A program made the translations under genes and the position numbers. From contig NC_133485.1 of NCBI RefSeq assembly GCF_025370935.1, positions 11,682,333 through 11,746,332 on the forward strand: a stretch of DNA of 64,000 nt, in the 5' to 3' direction. Numbering within the stretch: position 1 is the first letter of the stretch; the number at the start of each line of letters is the position of its first letter. This stretch comes from Choristoneura fumiferana. Taxonomy: Eukaryota; Arthropoda; Insecta; Lepidoptera; Tortricidae. Shown here one piece after another: positions 12,291-22,900 of the stretch. The notes under the pieces were generated by a model, which was not told where the DNA came from, did no database searches, and worked only from the letters and a program-made list of their open reading frames with translations.

Positions 12291-14364
12291 TTTAATGGCA
12301 TACAGATGTCGATCGCGGCACTTCGTTAAAGGGTTGTGTCGTGTGGCTTCTTTTTTGCGTTGCACTAATTTGATTTGAGGAACACATGTTTTCTTTCGCA
12401 AATCATTGCTTTGTTGTTTTATTTAAGTGCACATCCGTTATGATTTCGTACAGAGATAAACGTAATTTTTGAGAATTATGTTATCTTTGCTACCTTTAAC
12501 GTGAGGAACATTGGTGATGATGATGATCCCCGTAATATTCTTTAAGTAGACTTGACAAAAACAGCAACTGCTGTCCGATTGGAGTGAAAACTAGAAAGAC
12601 AACTCATACCTCGTACCTAGTTAGTGTTCACAAAATTTGCGATACTTCTCATCACATCACTGAAGTCATGTAAAAAATGTAGGTAACCCGTAAAATTTAA
12701 TTGTTTGTAGACTCTACATTATGCAAAACGCAAAACGTAGGTAGTAGGGAGTAAAGTAATAACTTGTCTCCATGAATAGAATAGAATAAACTTTATTGTT
12801 TAGCCGTGTTACATAGATAGATGGTATTAAAATGATTTTATTAAGTTAGGTACGGAAACAGCATGACAAATACAGTTTGTTTATATATGACCCACATACC
12901 TCGACGTAAATAAAGTAAAGTTTCTTCGAATGTTAACCATTTAAAAGGTCAATTAACGATTTGAACAGTGATTAGTTCTCCGCAACCCTGGTGGCGACAA
13001 TCACATGAGTGTCTAAGCCAATAACAATTTAGTTTCATGCTACATTTACACTCTCGTTCTAACTCGTCTCGTGTTTTGCGTGATCGATGAGAATGAGCTC
13101 TATACACTCTCGTGGCGGATTCGGTTCTCGTGGACGATATTGTCATGGAGAACGTTCGAAGTAAGTATAAGCGGAAAAACGAGCTTGAACGTAAAAGCCA
13201 TCCTAGCGTTCATCACTAGCGGCCTTGGGGTAGAGTAAAAGGAGCGGTCGTTCTGGGCACTATTTTCCAGGGGTGTCATTTTCCAGTTTTCAGAGCAAAA
13301 TAAAATGTTGATGGCGCCTTTGGAAGCGGTCTAGACAATCTCGCTCTACCTTGATCAAGGGCTAGAAGCTAGCGCTGTTCGTTACAAAGTTCTTTGACTC
13401 GATCATGCCCAAAAAAGCGCTCTCGAAGCGTGTGCAGCGAGAGGCAAGGCGTGAGGCGAATCGCAAGGGCTCATACACACACACACTTTACGTGACTGCC
13501 TCGCGACTTGTCTCGCCTTACGCGAGTGTAAATGCGGTATTAAAGAGAGATGTGGTATAAGCCAGACAGTCATTATTTTCAAGTAGCATGTCAGGGCCAT
13601 CTTCGAAGAACTCTGATTCACGATTCAGGGTTATTCGTGTCCTCAGTTTTCAGTCGAAGGCGCATAAATAATCCTTTCATTCGTTCATTTAACCGGCGAG
13701 CGATATAGCGCTGACCTAATATAGTTCGAAAACAAGTTTGACCTCATTGCTTGCTTAATAATTCAGTAACGAGTCCTTATGTCTTACATCGAACTTAATG
13801 TGTAGGTCACTTTACAAATTCTAGACTTTGATATTGATATTTTCTCGTGTCACCCTCTATAATTAGAATTTGGCTGTTAGGCCTGTTAAGAATCGTCTTT
13901 CAAACCAAAAGGGAGTGTCGGTCGGGCCATACCTAGTGTAGATTTTTGTACATGTTAAATACATGTTCAACGAGTATCTACATTTGTATATTAACACGGT
14001 AAGAGTATCTGAGCTACTTATAGAGAAACTGTGAGGGATCTGTTTTGCCATTTTGACTTCGGGACTCTTAAGCAGTTTTCTCTTAAAGTTACAGTATAGT
14101 AGTTTTATTACACTATTTATAACAACAGATTACTTAGCCCGTTATCCGTTATCAATCTTACGTAATCGTATCAAGCTTACCTGCCCTGTAATTGATCTGA
14201 TAATACTTATCATATCGTTATGCCCAGCGCCTACGTAATCGGCGTAATTATTGCTAATCTAAATCTGGGGATCGCCCGCGACACTCCCTGATTCAGATCC
14301 GATCAACATAATCCAATGTTGCCGAAAAACAAAATTATAAGTATACTCAATATTCGGATTATTC
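12291..14364. other. Gene-free stretch
   Basis: Contains a GATGATGATGATGAT microsatellite near 12516, an ACACACACACAC run near 13482 and a GC-richer patch at 13395-13540. Open frames of 60-72 codons on the minus strand here look accidental. No RNA gene seen. Confidence 0.45.
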
Positions 14365-14766
14365 GCATCTGCCACAGCGTGCAGCGGAGCGTGCAATATC
14401 TGACACGTCCTACCGGCCCTAGGAGTAAATAAATAAATAAATATCACGGGACAATTCACACCAATTGACCTAGTCCCAAAGTAAGCTTAGCAAAGCTTGT
14501 GTTATGGGTACTAAGCAACGGATAAATATAATTATATAGATAGATACATACTTAAATACATAGTAAACACCCAAGACCCGAGAACAAACATTCGTATTTT
14601 TCATACAAATATCTGCCCCGACACGGGAATCGAACCCGGGACCTCAAGCTTCGTAGTCAGGTTCTCTAACCACTAGGCCATCTGGTCATCTGAAAGGAGG
14701 AGTAAAGTCGTACTTATCAGATATTTAAGCAGGCTTTGTTGTGTCAGATATTGGTGCTGGTGATTG
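14365..14766. repeat. Family A inverted-repeat element split by a SINE
   Basis: The left half (14365-14429) carries ATCTGCCACAGCG and CAATATCTGACACGTCC. The right half (14698-14766) carries CAGATATTTAAGCAGGC and ATTGGTGCTGGTGATTG. Together they rebuild one element, interrupted by the SINE at 14430-14697. Confidence 0.75.
14430..14697 (-). mobile_element. tRNA-derived SINE with 9-bp target duplication
   Basis: On the minus strand the head reads ATGGCCTAGTGGTTAGAG (A box) and, about 30 bp on, CCCGGGTTCGATTCCCGTG (B box), a tRNA-like pol III promoter. The tail ends in an (ATTT)n run at 14430-14443. The bases AGGAGTAAA occur on both sides (14421-14429 and 14698-14706), a target-site duplication as made by LINE-driven insertion. 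It is not a functional tRNA gene, because a long unrelated body follows the tRNA-like part. Confidence 0.85.
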
Positions 14767-15159
14767 AATTTAGTTTATCGAAAGTACCTACCTTTAATGG
14801 AACGATTGCGTTTTTTGGCACTATCTGCTCTTTTATAGTGAAGAAAGAAGGAAATTGAAAAGGATCATGAACATACATAAAAAAATATATAAACAGTGAA
14901 ATGTAGAACCTCGTCTTTTTTGAAGTAGGTTAAAATTAAAGGAATCTCAATAGTTCCATTACAGGGACTACCGTAAATATAATCACAATATTCATCCTAT
15001 ATTTAAGACTGAATCCAAGTTACATTTGTAATATTTTGGAGTATCATATCTTCAACGCCGAGTAACATTTATTTACTTATTTGTGAATTAAAATCGCAGC
15101 GTAACAATTACCTGCAACCAATGCGCTATATAATAAATTCAGAATGTAATACACCGTTT
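14767..15159. other. Gene-free stretch
   Basis: Short AT-rich interval between repeats. Nothing assignable seen. Confidence 0.4.
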
Positions 15160-15335
15160 TTCTATGTATATACCAACCATACAATACATAAATAAATACA
15201 TAATAATCACCCAAGACTCGAAAACCTACAATCGTATCTTTCATACATACAAATAAACATCTGCCCCGAACGGAGATCGCACCTAGAACACCAAGCTCTG
15301 TAGTCACGTGCTCTAACCACTCGGTCGAAGATAAG
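15160..15335 (-). mobile_element. Diverged copy of the same tRNA-derived SINE
   Basis: Shares the block 'AATAATCACCCAAGACTCG ... ATCTGCCCCGAACGG ... GTAGTCACGTGCTCTAACCA' with the SINE at 14430-14697, in the same orientation. Its B box is damaged (GATCGCACC in plus orientation), so this copy is old. Confidence 0.65.
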
Positions 15336-15658
15336 TCATAGAAAATATATTATGCTGAAAAACAGGATTAAAAGTTAGCTATAACAGCGACGGATAATAC
15401 CTGTGGCCGTTTCAAGATATTGATCGCAATTACAGGTCGGACTGGATTTAGGACATCCGACGTGTTTGCCCCTCATCACTAGGCGACACTGAAATAGACT
15501 CAAATATGTTTTCATTAAACTTTGACCGTAAATAATGAAACCTGTGTGATCAGTAAATGTAAATTTTAATGGTAGGTACCAACGCTTACCTAGGAAAGGT
15601 ATAAATTAATTGAAAAATGGATAAGATAAGATTCTCGCTGTCAAAATTAACGGTAATA

Positions 15659-16010
15659 CGGTATTTGACTCTTTTGTATATGTTTTATAAATAAAAACTT
15701 CACAATGCCTGTTATCGAATAGAAAAACAATTTATAAGCTACCTTTACAAATAACAAAGTTATAAAGGTTTGAAATTCAAGATTAGACAGAGAAAGACAT
15801 ACTGTCATGTGACGGCACACGCCAGTACCGCCATACTTGCTGCATAGAGAAAAGCGTTTGAGAAAGAGACAGGTATATAGATTTTTCCAAAAATCACTAT
15901 AAATCCAATTTTCAACCGATTTAAATTTTCTCTTCGCTAAACACTATCTGTATATCTATATTTTCATAATAATATTAAGATATGGCAAAATCAGGAGTTG
16001 TCAAATACCG
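15659..16010 (+). repeat. 352-bp element with CGGTATTTGAC ends and TA target duplication (copy 1)
   Basis: The termini CGGTATTTGAC and GTCAAATACCG form inverted repeats flanked by TA on both sides (15657-15658 and 16011-16012). A second copy of exactly the same length lies at 49037-49388 in the opposite orientation. It shares most of the interior, for example CAAACGCTTTTCTC and GCAAAATCAGGAGTTG in matching order. TA duplication and non-coding content suggest a Tc1/mariner-type MITE. Confidence 0.85.
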
Positions 16011-16012
16011 TA

Positions 16013-16755
16013 TTCAGAAAAGACAATAACTTTTCGTCAAATCGAATAACCACAATAACCTGAATAATAATATATTTTATTGATATTGATTTTTAGGATT
16101 AGAGTTAGTTTTAGTTCTATTTTTATTTATTTCTGTTAATTATTGTATATATTATTTGTTTGTTTTTATGAATAAAAACAAGTTTCATTTTTATTGATTC
16201 TTATATCTGCGTTCATTCCTGGTGCAATATAAGGTATTATTACTATTTACTAGCTATTTAATATTAAGTACTTGGTTTTAATCATCCGTTTCATAGGTTT
16301 CAACTTGAAAAGCATTATACTTACAATAAACTAGTTACCTATACTAATTCGTTTTTGAAAAATATTACGTCTGGCCATTATAAGGATCAATTCAAGGATA
16401 GGTTTGTTACCAGCAGTAATATTTAATACTATATTATATCATCGACTGCAAGCTCCTTGTGCGCGCTTTCGCCCTGACTCATGCCTATATCTGGCTTGGA
16501 TGTTGCAAACTGCGCTCGCCCACTCTTCCAAGCACTGTCTTACTTAGACTTGCGCCTTCCAAGTTTTGAAACTAATTAAGTATAAGAATAAACTTAAGAT
16601 TTACTCGCAAATTCAACGTTCGGAAACAAGAAAAGGATAATTAATTTTTAAGTGACATTTTATTTCTTAATCTATCGGGAACGGGTAGCACAATATACGT
16701 AACAAACTTAGTTGTGTGTATTGTGCGGGTAGACTGAATGCATTTTTTTTTCATG
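16013..16755. other. Gene-free stretch
   Basis: AT-rich interval between two inverted-repeat elements. No gene, RNA or defensible repeat. Confidence 0.4.
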
Positions 16756-17132
16756 GTTAGATCAATTTCCCAAAATCATTATTTCCTAGTAGCAAAATTT
16801 CCGTTCGCATTTTTTCCCGAATGCTTTTTTCCCACTATGGTTTTTTACTGAAGCTTATTTTCACAGTAGCGTTTTTTCCAATCAGAATCGACACAGACAC
16901 AGACACAGTGTCGACGGAGCTCCACTTTTGTGTAGTTTTGGCCCTTCGGGCCGATGTAAACTTAACAAAACCTAAACCTACCTATGTTTCTGTGTCGATT
17001 CTGATTTGGGAAAAAACACTACTGTGAAAATAAGCTTCAGTAAAAAGCATATTGGGAATAAAAGCATTTGGGAAAAAATGCGAACGGAAATTTTGCTACT
17101 AGGAAATAATGATTTTGGAAAATTGATCTAAC
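16756..17132. repeat. Foldback element with ~145-bp arms
   Basis: The left arm begins GTTAGATCAATTTCCCAAAA and includes CCTAGTAGCAAAATTTCCG and ACTGAAGCTTATTTTCACAG. The right arm repeats these inverted and ends TTGGAAAATTGATCTAAC. The arms are about 145 bp and the ~90-bp centre carries GGCCCTTCGGGCC, itself palindromic. The open frame at 16821-17027 lies across the hairpin and is not a gene. Flanking target duplications are not clear. Confidence 0.8.
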
Positions 17133-18847
17133 GAACCGTCAAGATCGCTTACCTTCTTTTTAATGCTAAAAAAACGAAGTTTAATTTAAGAATAAAAATG
17201 CTCTACGGAGAGTAAACCTCCTCAAAAATGTTTAAATCCCCCGACGTTATCATTTAAAAATCTTAAAAGAACCGATTTTTATTAAACACAGCTGAAACCA
17301 CAGCACGGTAACTCGCTTTTTGCCTAAAAAACTGCTTTGAAATCAGTCCCTTTCTTTGAGAGCTACGATGCAATAGAAAGAAAGACATTGGCGTCAATGG
17401 GTGTCATAATAACTTACCGCTTTTTTGCGTTGGGGGTTAAAGATTGATTGAGAACTTGCTTGTCTTTTTATGCTGGTCTTACTGGGTGGGTCGATTATCA
17501 AAGGTGTGTCTGGAATTAATTTGTATTACTTACATACGAAAGCTGCATTGTTTCGATATTGTTATTGTACGACGACGTGTCGAACCGAACTCGATGTATT
17601 TTGCAATTAGCTTGGGACTTATTGACATTCAGACTCAGACACGAACCTTAAACCTAATGTTTAATGTTCGATATCTGGCTATTCAGCTTGTCGGCATCCA
17701 ACACAATACAAAGGCAGCACGCAACTTCAGTTTATATATACGAACAATACCTTTAGAATACGAATTGAAGGATAATTGTAAGCCAAAAATATTGCAGAAT
17801 TAACAAGTCCAATTATTTCTGGGTTATTTAGCATATATAGGCTACTTTTTGTTTGATATTCCAACAAATCTAGAGGACACATACAGAGATTTTATACTTC
17901 AGGTATTCTTTATGTAACGTAATGATGATATCGATGGGATTTTTCGGGGTTCCGTAGGAAATTTAAATTCAACTAGGTCAGATCAAACGGTTCATAAATT
18001 GGTAGCACAAAGCCGTGAGGAAAGGCTAGTATTCGTTTATTATTCGATAGCACTCAAAATATCTAATATACGAATAAAGTCACTATAGATATTTTTGAGT
18101 GCTTTTGCCTATCAGGTATTTTTGCTGGTGACTGTACATAGGTATTTTATTTTTGTCATTTACGACGCAGCCCTGGAAATGCACAAAACATTTCATTTTG
18201 CCAAGTCAGTTCTTCGTCTTTATTGTAGGTATTCCTGGGTCTGGGTTAGAATATGTATGTATGTATGTAAACTCTTTATTGTAGAAAAGAAAAGAAACAA
18301 AACACAATTGAGAAACTTTGAGATACTTAATAATACGAGTAGAATAGAAATCTAATAGATACTTACCCGCTATGAACTTATGAATGACTTTTATTTGACT
18401 GTCGCCTCCGTAAGACTTATAGCTACTTGTAAAAATACCAAATGCGGTCATAATATAGTGAGTCAGTAAGCGTGCAGAAACCTATGCAGATGAAAAGCTC
18501 TGCAATAACGTTATATTCTCTTGACAATAGAGTGGAGTAGACCCATCAATCTAGTTACTGTAATATTTTAGCCGCTGTTACGTCTGAACAAAATTATAAT
18601 AAGTGGAATAGAAATGTTATCGTATACCTACTATTCATAATCGATGTCCACAGTTTCTGATACTTTCTGCTAAAGTGTTTTGGGTTTTAGTAAATTGCGG
18701 TACTGAAATGTATTTTTTAACCACAATTTCTGCAATAATCATTTTTAAAAGAGCAATTAACATCGTTACAGACTGAGTTAGGAAAATAAGTATGTGTCTT
18801 TTTAGCCATATGCACATACAGCTCGCGCCTTTAGCTAGCACGACATC
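17133..18847. other. Gene-free stretch with repeat scraps
   Basis: Holds a 119-codon open frame at 17444-17803 without recognisable features, a GGGGTTCCGTAGG scrap at 17946 like the ends of the 8753/11353 family, and a TGCTGGTGACTGTAC scrap at 18123-18137 like family A ends. No gene supported. Confidence 0.45.
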
Positions 18848-19062
18848 TCTATCCCACTAATATTATAAATGCGAAAGTTTGTAAGTCTGTTTGTTTGTTT
18901 ATTTGTTACTTCATCACGTCTAAAGCGCTAAACTGATGTAGATGAAATTCGATATTTGAGTCCCGGGGAAGTTCATAGGATAGTTTTTATTCCAGAAAAT
19001 TGTATAGTTCCAGAATAGCGATAAACGAATTTTACGCAGACGGAGTCGCGGGTAAGAGGCTA
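18846..19062 (+). mobile_element. Non-autonomous Helitron-like element
   Basis: Starts TATCCCACTAATATTATAAA and continues ATGCGAAAGTTTGTAAGTCTG; ends GCAGACGGAGTCGCGGGTAA then GAGGCTAGT. In moths and butterflies this pairing of a 5' TC...CTAATATTATAAATGCGAAAG start with a 3' 'acgaagtcgcgggcaacagCTAGT' end marks a very common Helitron-derived family (5' TC, 3' CTRR). No rep-helicase is present, so the element is non-autonomous. The 74-codon frame crossing its end is not a gene. Confidence 0.75.
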
Positions 19063-19625
19063 GTTCTTTATATTTGTTTTGTGGTTTGCTGGTTGCGGTA
19101 TGGCAATGTAATCATATCAGTGCTCCTCTCTAAGCGTCATCTATACTTACTTACCCTTGAATGTTCTTTCAAAGTTCGGCTCATAAAGGTTGCATGTCCC
19201 TGGAGAATGCCATTATTTATGTAAGGCTGGTGTTGCCAGGCGACGGCAGTAGGTCACGCGGTCGTTAGGACGTTCATCAGCCCTAGACCGTCGGTATGGG
19301 TACTAAATTGCAGCGTTAAATACCTCCGGTCTGAACTGTGATTGTATAACTTTGCAGGAAAATTATATTAATAAATCAGCTGTGCAGTGGAGCTGTACTA
19401 TATAATAAAAAATAATATTTGGAGTATTACCTAACTTTCCTAAATTAGCTGAAAACATCACGAATATTAGACGATTTTTGTTGGATAAAATTGATAACTG
19501 ATCTCGAAATACTTAAGCTCCACATAGTTTAAAGCACTTAAAAATACATAGGCACCAATTAGGCAATCAGTTTGGATAGCCTGAATCTGTCCAGGCACAT
19601 ACGTAGCTAACGTGGTTAACTTCAG
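19063..19625. other. Gene-free stretch upstream of the giant repeat gene
   Basis: No repeat or open frame assignable. It may include distal promoter elements of the gene starting at about 19640, but none are evident by eye. Confidence 0.35.
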
Positions 19626-19858
19626 TTGAACTCGTTTCAGTATTCAGTCGGCAGCGCAATACGGCAGTGCGAGTCTAGCCCCGCAACAAGAGACACGGCC
19701 ACGTGAAATTAACCGCGCTTTTAAATTTATATGAACCTGATAAATTTAATAAAGCTCGTGAAGCGTGAATTAAACAGAGAATTTAATACAACATTAACAG
19801 TTACCCCTTATCGAAACCGCAAAGATATCAAACGATATCGAAAGATTTCGACTGAAGG
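19626..19858 (+). promoter_or_regulatory. Putative core promoter and 5' leader of the giant repeat gene
   Basis: Two initiator-like TCAGT motifs (CGTTTCAGTATTCAGTCGGC, 19634-19653) lie just upstream of a GC-richer leader running to the ATG at 19859. There is no TATA box at the expected distance. An E-box CACGTG occurs at about 19700 inside the presumed leader. This is inference from motif and position only; a leader intron is also possible. Confidence 0.3.
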
Positions 19859-19917
19859 ATGAAAATAGTAGGGTTTTATTGGGCGATAAGAGTTTGTTAC
19901 TGTGGTCGGTGTTTCTC
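19859..19917 (+). CDS. Coding exon 1 of the giant repeat protein
   Basis: Encodes the start MKIVGFYWAIRVCYCGRCF and two bases of the next codon. The donor is TCTC|GTAAGAG. Without splicing the frame stops immediately (TAA formed by the donor). The two left-over bases TC join the first base G of exon 2 to give Ser and keep the CxCxxC...C cluster intact (Cys 13, 15, 18 here and Cys 24 in exon 2). That join is the main reason for choosing this start. Confidence 0.7.
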
Positions 19918-22900
19918 GTAAGAGTGGTCCGAGGCGAAGCGTGCGCGATGGAAGCGTGCGATGGCCGAACCGCTCACGCTACCGCCTCTGCCGCCGCCCC
20001 GACGTTTCCATGTTTCACTGCATCCTTACCGTGTCAAAAGGTGTGATATATCACGTATTACAATACGTGTGAACTTACTTATGTTAAGGTTTTGTCGTGT
20101 GTTTGCAACGCGTGATAAAGGCTTGTCCTAGGTTATAGGGAGCTCATTAAGGTAATTACGGTCTACATCCCGTATCAAGTTTTGTTCTGTACAAACCATT
20201 AAGCCGAGTTTAGACTTGTAAGAAAAATAGTGCAAGTTGCTTTACATTGCGAGGCCGTAAAGCACGATTGCACGATTTTTCTTGCAAGTCTAAACTCGGC
20301 TTTAAACCATGTGTAGGTACATAATGACACAGCAACCCAGACCTCGAACCCGCAATGCAACAATATCTTTAAAGTATGAGTCATCATCATCATTTTCGGC
20401 CTGTAAATGTCCCATGTAACAGGCTTCCTCTCATATTGATAGGGATTTGGCTGTAGTTTCCGCGAGGGCTACAGTACCGATTAGGAACCACGCACTATTA
20501 AACTTCTGCGCAGGTGCGTTCAGGTTTCCTCACGATCTTTTCCTCCTCTTAAACTCACAGTTAATATGAAATGTAATTGTACACATTATATTCCAAAAAC
20601 AGAGGTGCGAGCTTGGGCTCAAATCCACGATGTTCTACCTACTTGAGAGACCTTAGTTCAAATCGCTTTTTTTTCTTCACCTTCAGTCAACTTACTAATT
20701 AGTTCTTGTTTGTTTTCAGGCGTCACCGTTGCCCACACAACGATGCCCCAGAGCCATTGTTCGATGTGGCGCAAACGACGAGCGTGGTGTCCGCGTACAA
20801 GCAGGACTACGACGAGAAACACGTCAGCCGCACCACGGCCGTCCACCACGAGGACCACTTGCGCCTCGAAGGCGATTTCCAAACCCCCGAACGCCCAGAG
20901 TGGCATCCTGCAGAGCGGCCCAAGCCCACCAAACCAGAAGACAATCTTAAACCCGAAGGCGATTTTGAAAGAAGACGCCCCGAAGAATGGCGCCCCGGAG
21001 ACAGAGCGCCCGTGAAAAAACCAGAAGACAACCTCAAGCCAGAGGGTGACTTTGAAAGGAGGCGGCCCGAGGAGTGGCATCCGGGTGATAGAGCCCCCAT
21101 CCGCCGACCCGAGGACAACTTGAAACCAGAGGGCGATTTTGAAAAACGCCGCCCAGAAGAATGGCAACCGGGCGATCGAGCTCCCGTACGCAAACCCCAA
21201 GACAATCTTCACCCTGAAGGGGACTTTGAAAAACGCCGCCCTGATGAGTGGAGACCGGGTGACCGGGCGCAGGTCCGTCGTCCTGAAGATAACCTTAAGC
21301 CCGAAGGAGAATTTACTTCCCCTGAAAAACAGCCCTGGCAGCCAGCCGACAGACAAAAACCTAAAAAACCTGAGGATAATCTTAAGCCAGAGGGAGACTT
21401 CGAAACACAAAAGCCTGATCAATGGCGTCCGGCCGAACGGCGGGAACCAACAAAACCCAAAGATAATCTCAAAACAGAAGGTGACTTTGAAAAACCCAAG
21501 CATGAAGAGTGGCGTCCAGCTGAAAGGCAAACCCCTAAAAAGCCTGAGGACAATTTAAAACCTGAAGGTGATTTTGCTCAACGTCATCCCGAGGAATGGC
21601 GCCCTGGTGACAGGGCTCTTGTACGTCGTCCTGAAGATAACTTGAGGCCTGAGGGAGAATTCACATCACCTGAAAAGCAACCTTGGCAGCCCGCTGATAG
21701 ACAAAAACCTAAAAAACCCGAGGATAATCTCAGGCCCGAGGGAGACTTTGAAACTCAAAAGCCTGATCAATGGCGCCCAGCAGAACGCCGTGAACCCACG
21801 AAGCCTAAGGACAATTTAAAACCTGAAGGTGATTTTGTTCAACGTCATTCTGAAGAGTGGCGTCCTGGTGACAGAGCGCCTGTGCGTCGTCCTGCAGATA
21901 ACTTGAGGTCCGAAGGAGAATTTACAACACCTGAAAAACAACCGTGGCAGCCCGCTGATAGACAAACACCTAAGAAACCTGAGGATAATCTTAAGCCAGA
22001 AGGAGACTTTGAAACTCAAAAGCCTGATCAATGGCGCCCAGCAGAACGCCGCGAACCCACGAAGCCTAAGGACAATTTAAAACCGGAGGGTGATTTTGTC
22101 CAACGTCATTCTGAAGAGTGGCGTCCTGGTGACAGAGCACCTGTGCGTCGTCCTGCAGATAACTTGAGGTCCGAAGGAGAATTTACAACACCTGAAAAAC
22201 AACCCTGGCAGCCCGCTGATAGACAGAAACCCAAGAAACCGGAGGATAATCTTAGGCCAGAAGGAGACTTTGAAACTCAAAAGCCTGATCAATGGCGCCC
22301 AGCCGAACGCCGCGAACCAACTAAACCCAAGGATAATCTAAAACCAGAAGGTGACTTCGAGAAACCCAGGCATGATGAATGGCGTCCAGCTGAGAGGCAA
22401 ACTCCTAAAAAACCTCAGGACAATCTCCGACCTGAAGGCGATTTTGAAACCCAGAAGCCTGATCAATGGCGCCCCGCTGAACGTCGTGAACCTACCAAGC
22501 CGAAAGATAACTTGAAACCCGAAGGAGACTTTGAAAAACCTAAGCATGACGAATGGCGTCCTGCTGAAAGGCAGAGTCCAAAGAAACCTCAAGATAACCT
22601 TAGACCCGAAGGCGATTTCGAAACACAAAAGCCAGACCAATGGCGCCCAGCTGAACGCCGTGAGCCTACAAAACCCAAGGATAACCTGAAACCAGAAGGA
22701 GACTTTGAGAAACCTAAACATGACGAATGGCGTCCCGCTGAACGGCAAACTCCCAAGAAACCAGAAGATAATTTGAAACCCGAAGGTGACTTCGCTCAAC
22801 GTAAACCAGAAGAGTGGAGTCCAGGTGACAGAGCTCCAGTTCGTCGTCCTAAAGATAACTTGAAACCTGAAGGTGAATTTACCTCTCCTGTGAAGGAAAC

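Larger units (their letters stand above)
19918..20719 (+). other. Intron 1 of the giant repeat gene
   Basis: GTAAGAG donor and TTTTCAG acceptor. It contains a GC-rich GCCGCCGCCCC stretch near 19985, a hairpin element at 20201-20303 and a reverse-orientation SINE-like repeat at 20385-20560. Confidence 0.65.

Noticed and set aside
14636..14690. Possible tRNA gene on the minus strand
   Set aside because: A and B boxes are present, but the sequence continues into a body with an ATTT tail and is bounded by a 9-bp target duplication, so it is a SINE.
20658..21530. 290-codon minus-strand open frame at exon 2
   Set aside because: Mirror frame of the sense repeat, with the same period. The hydrophobic FWLK-type peptide is a translation artefact.
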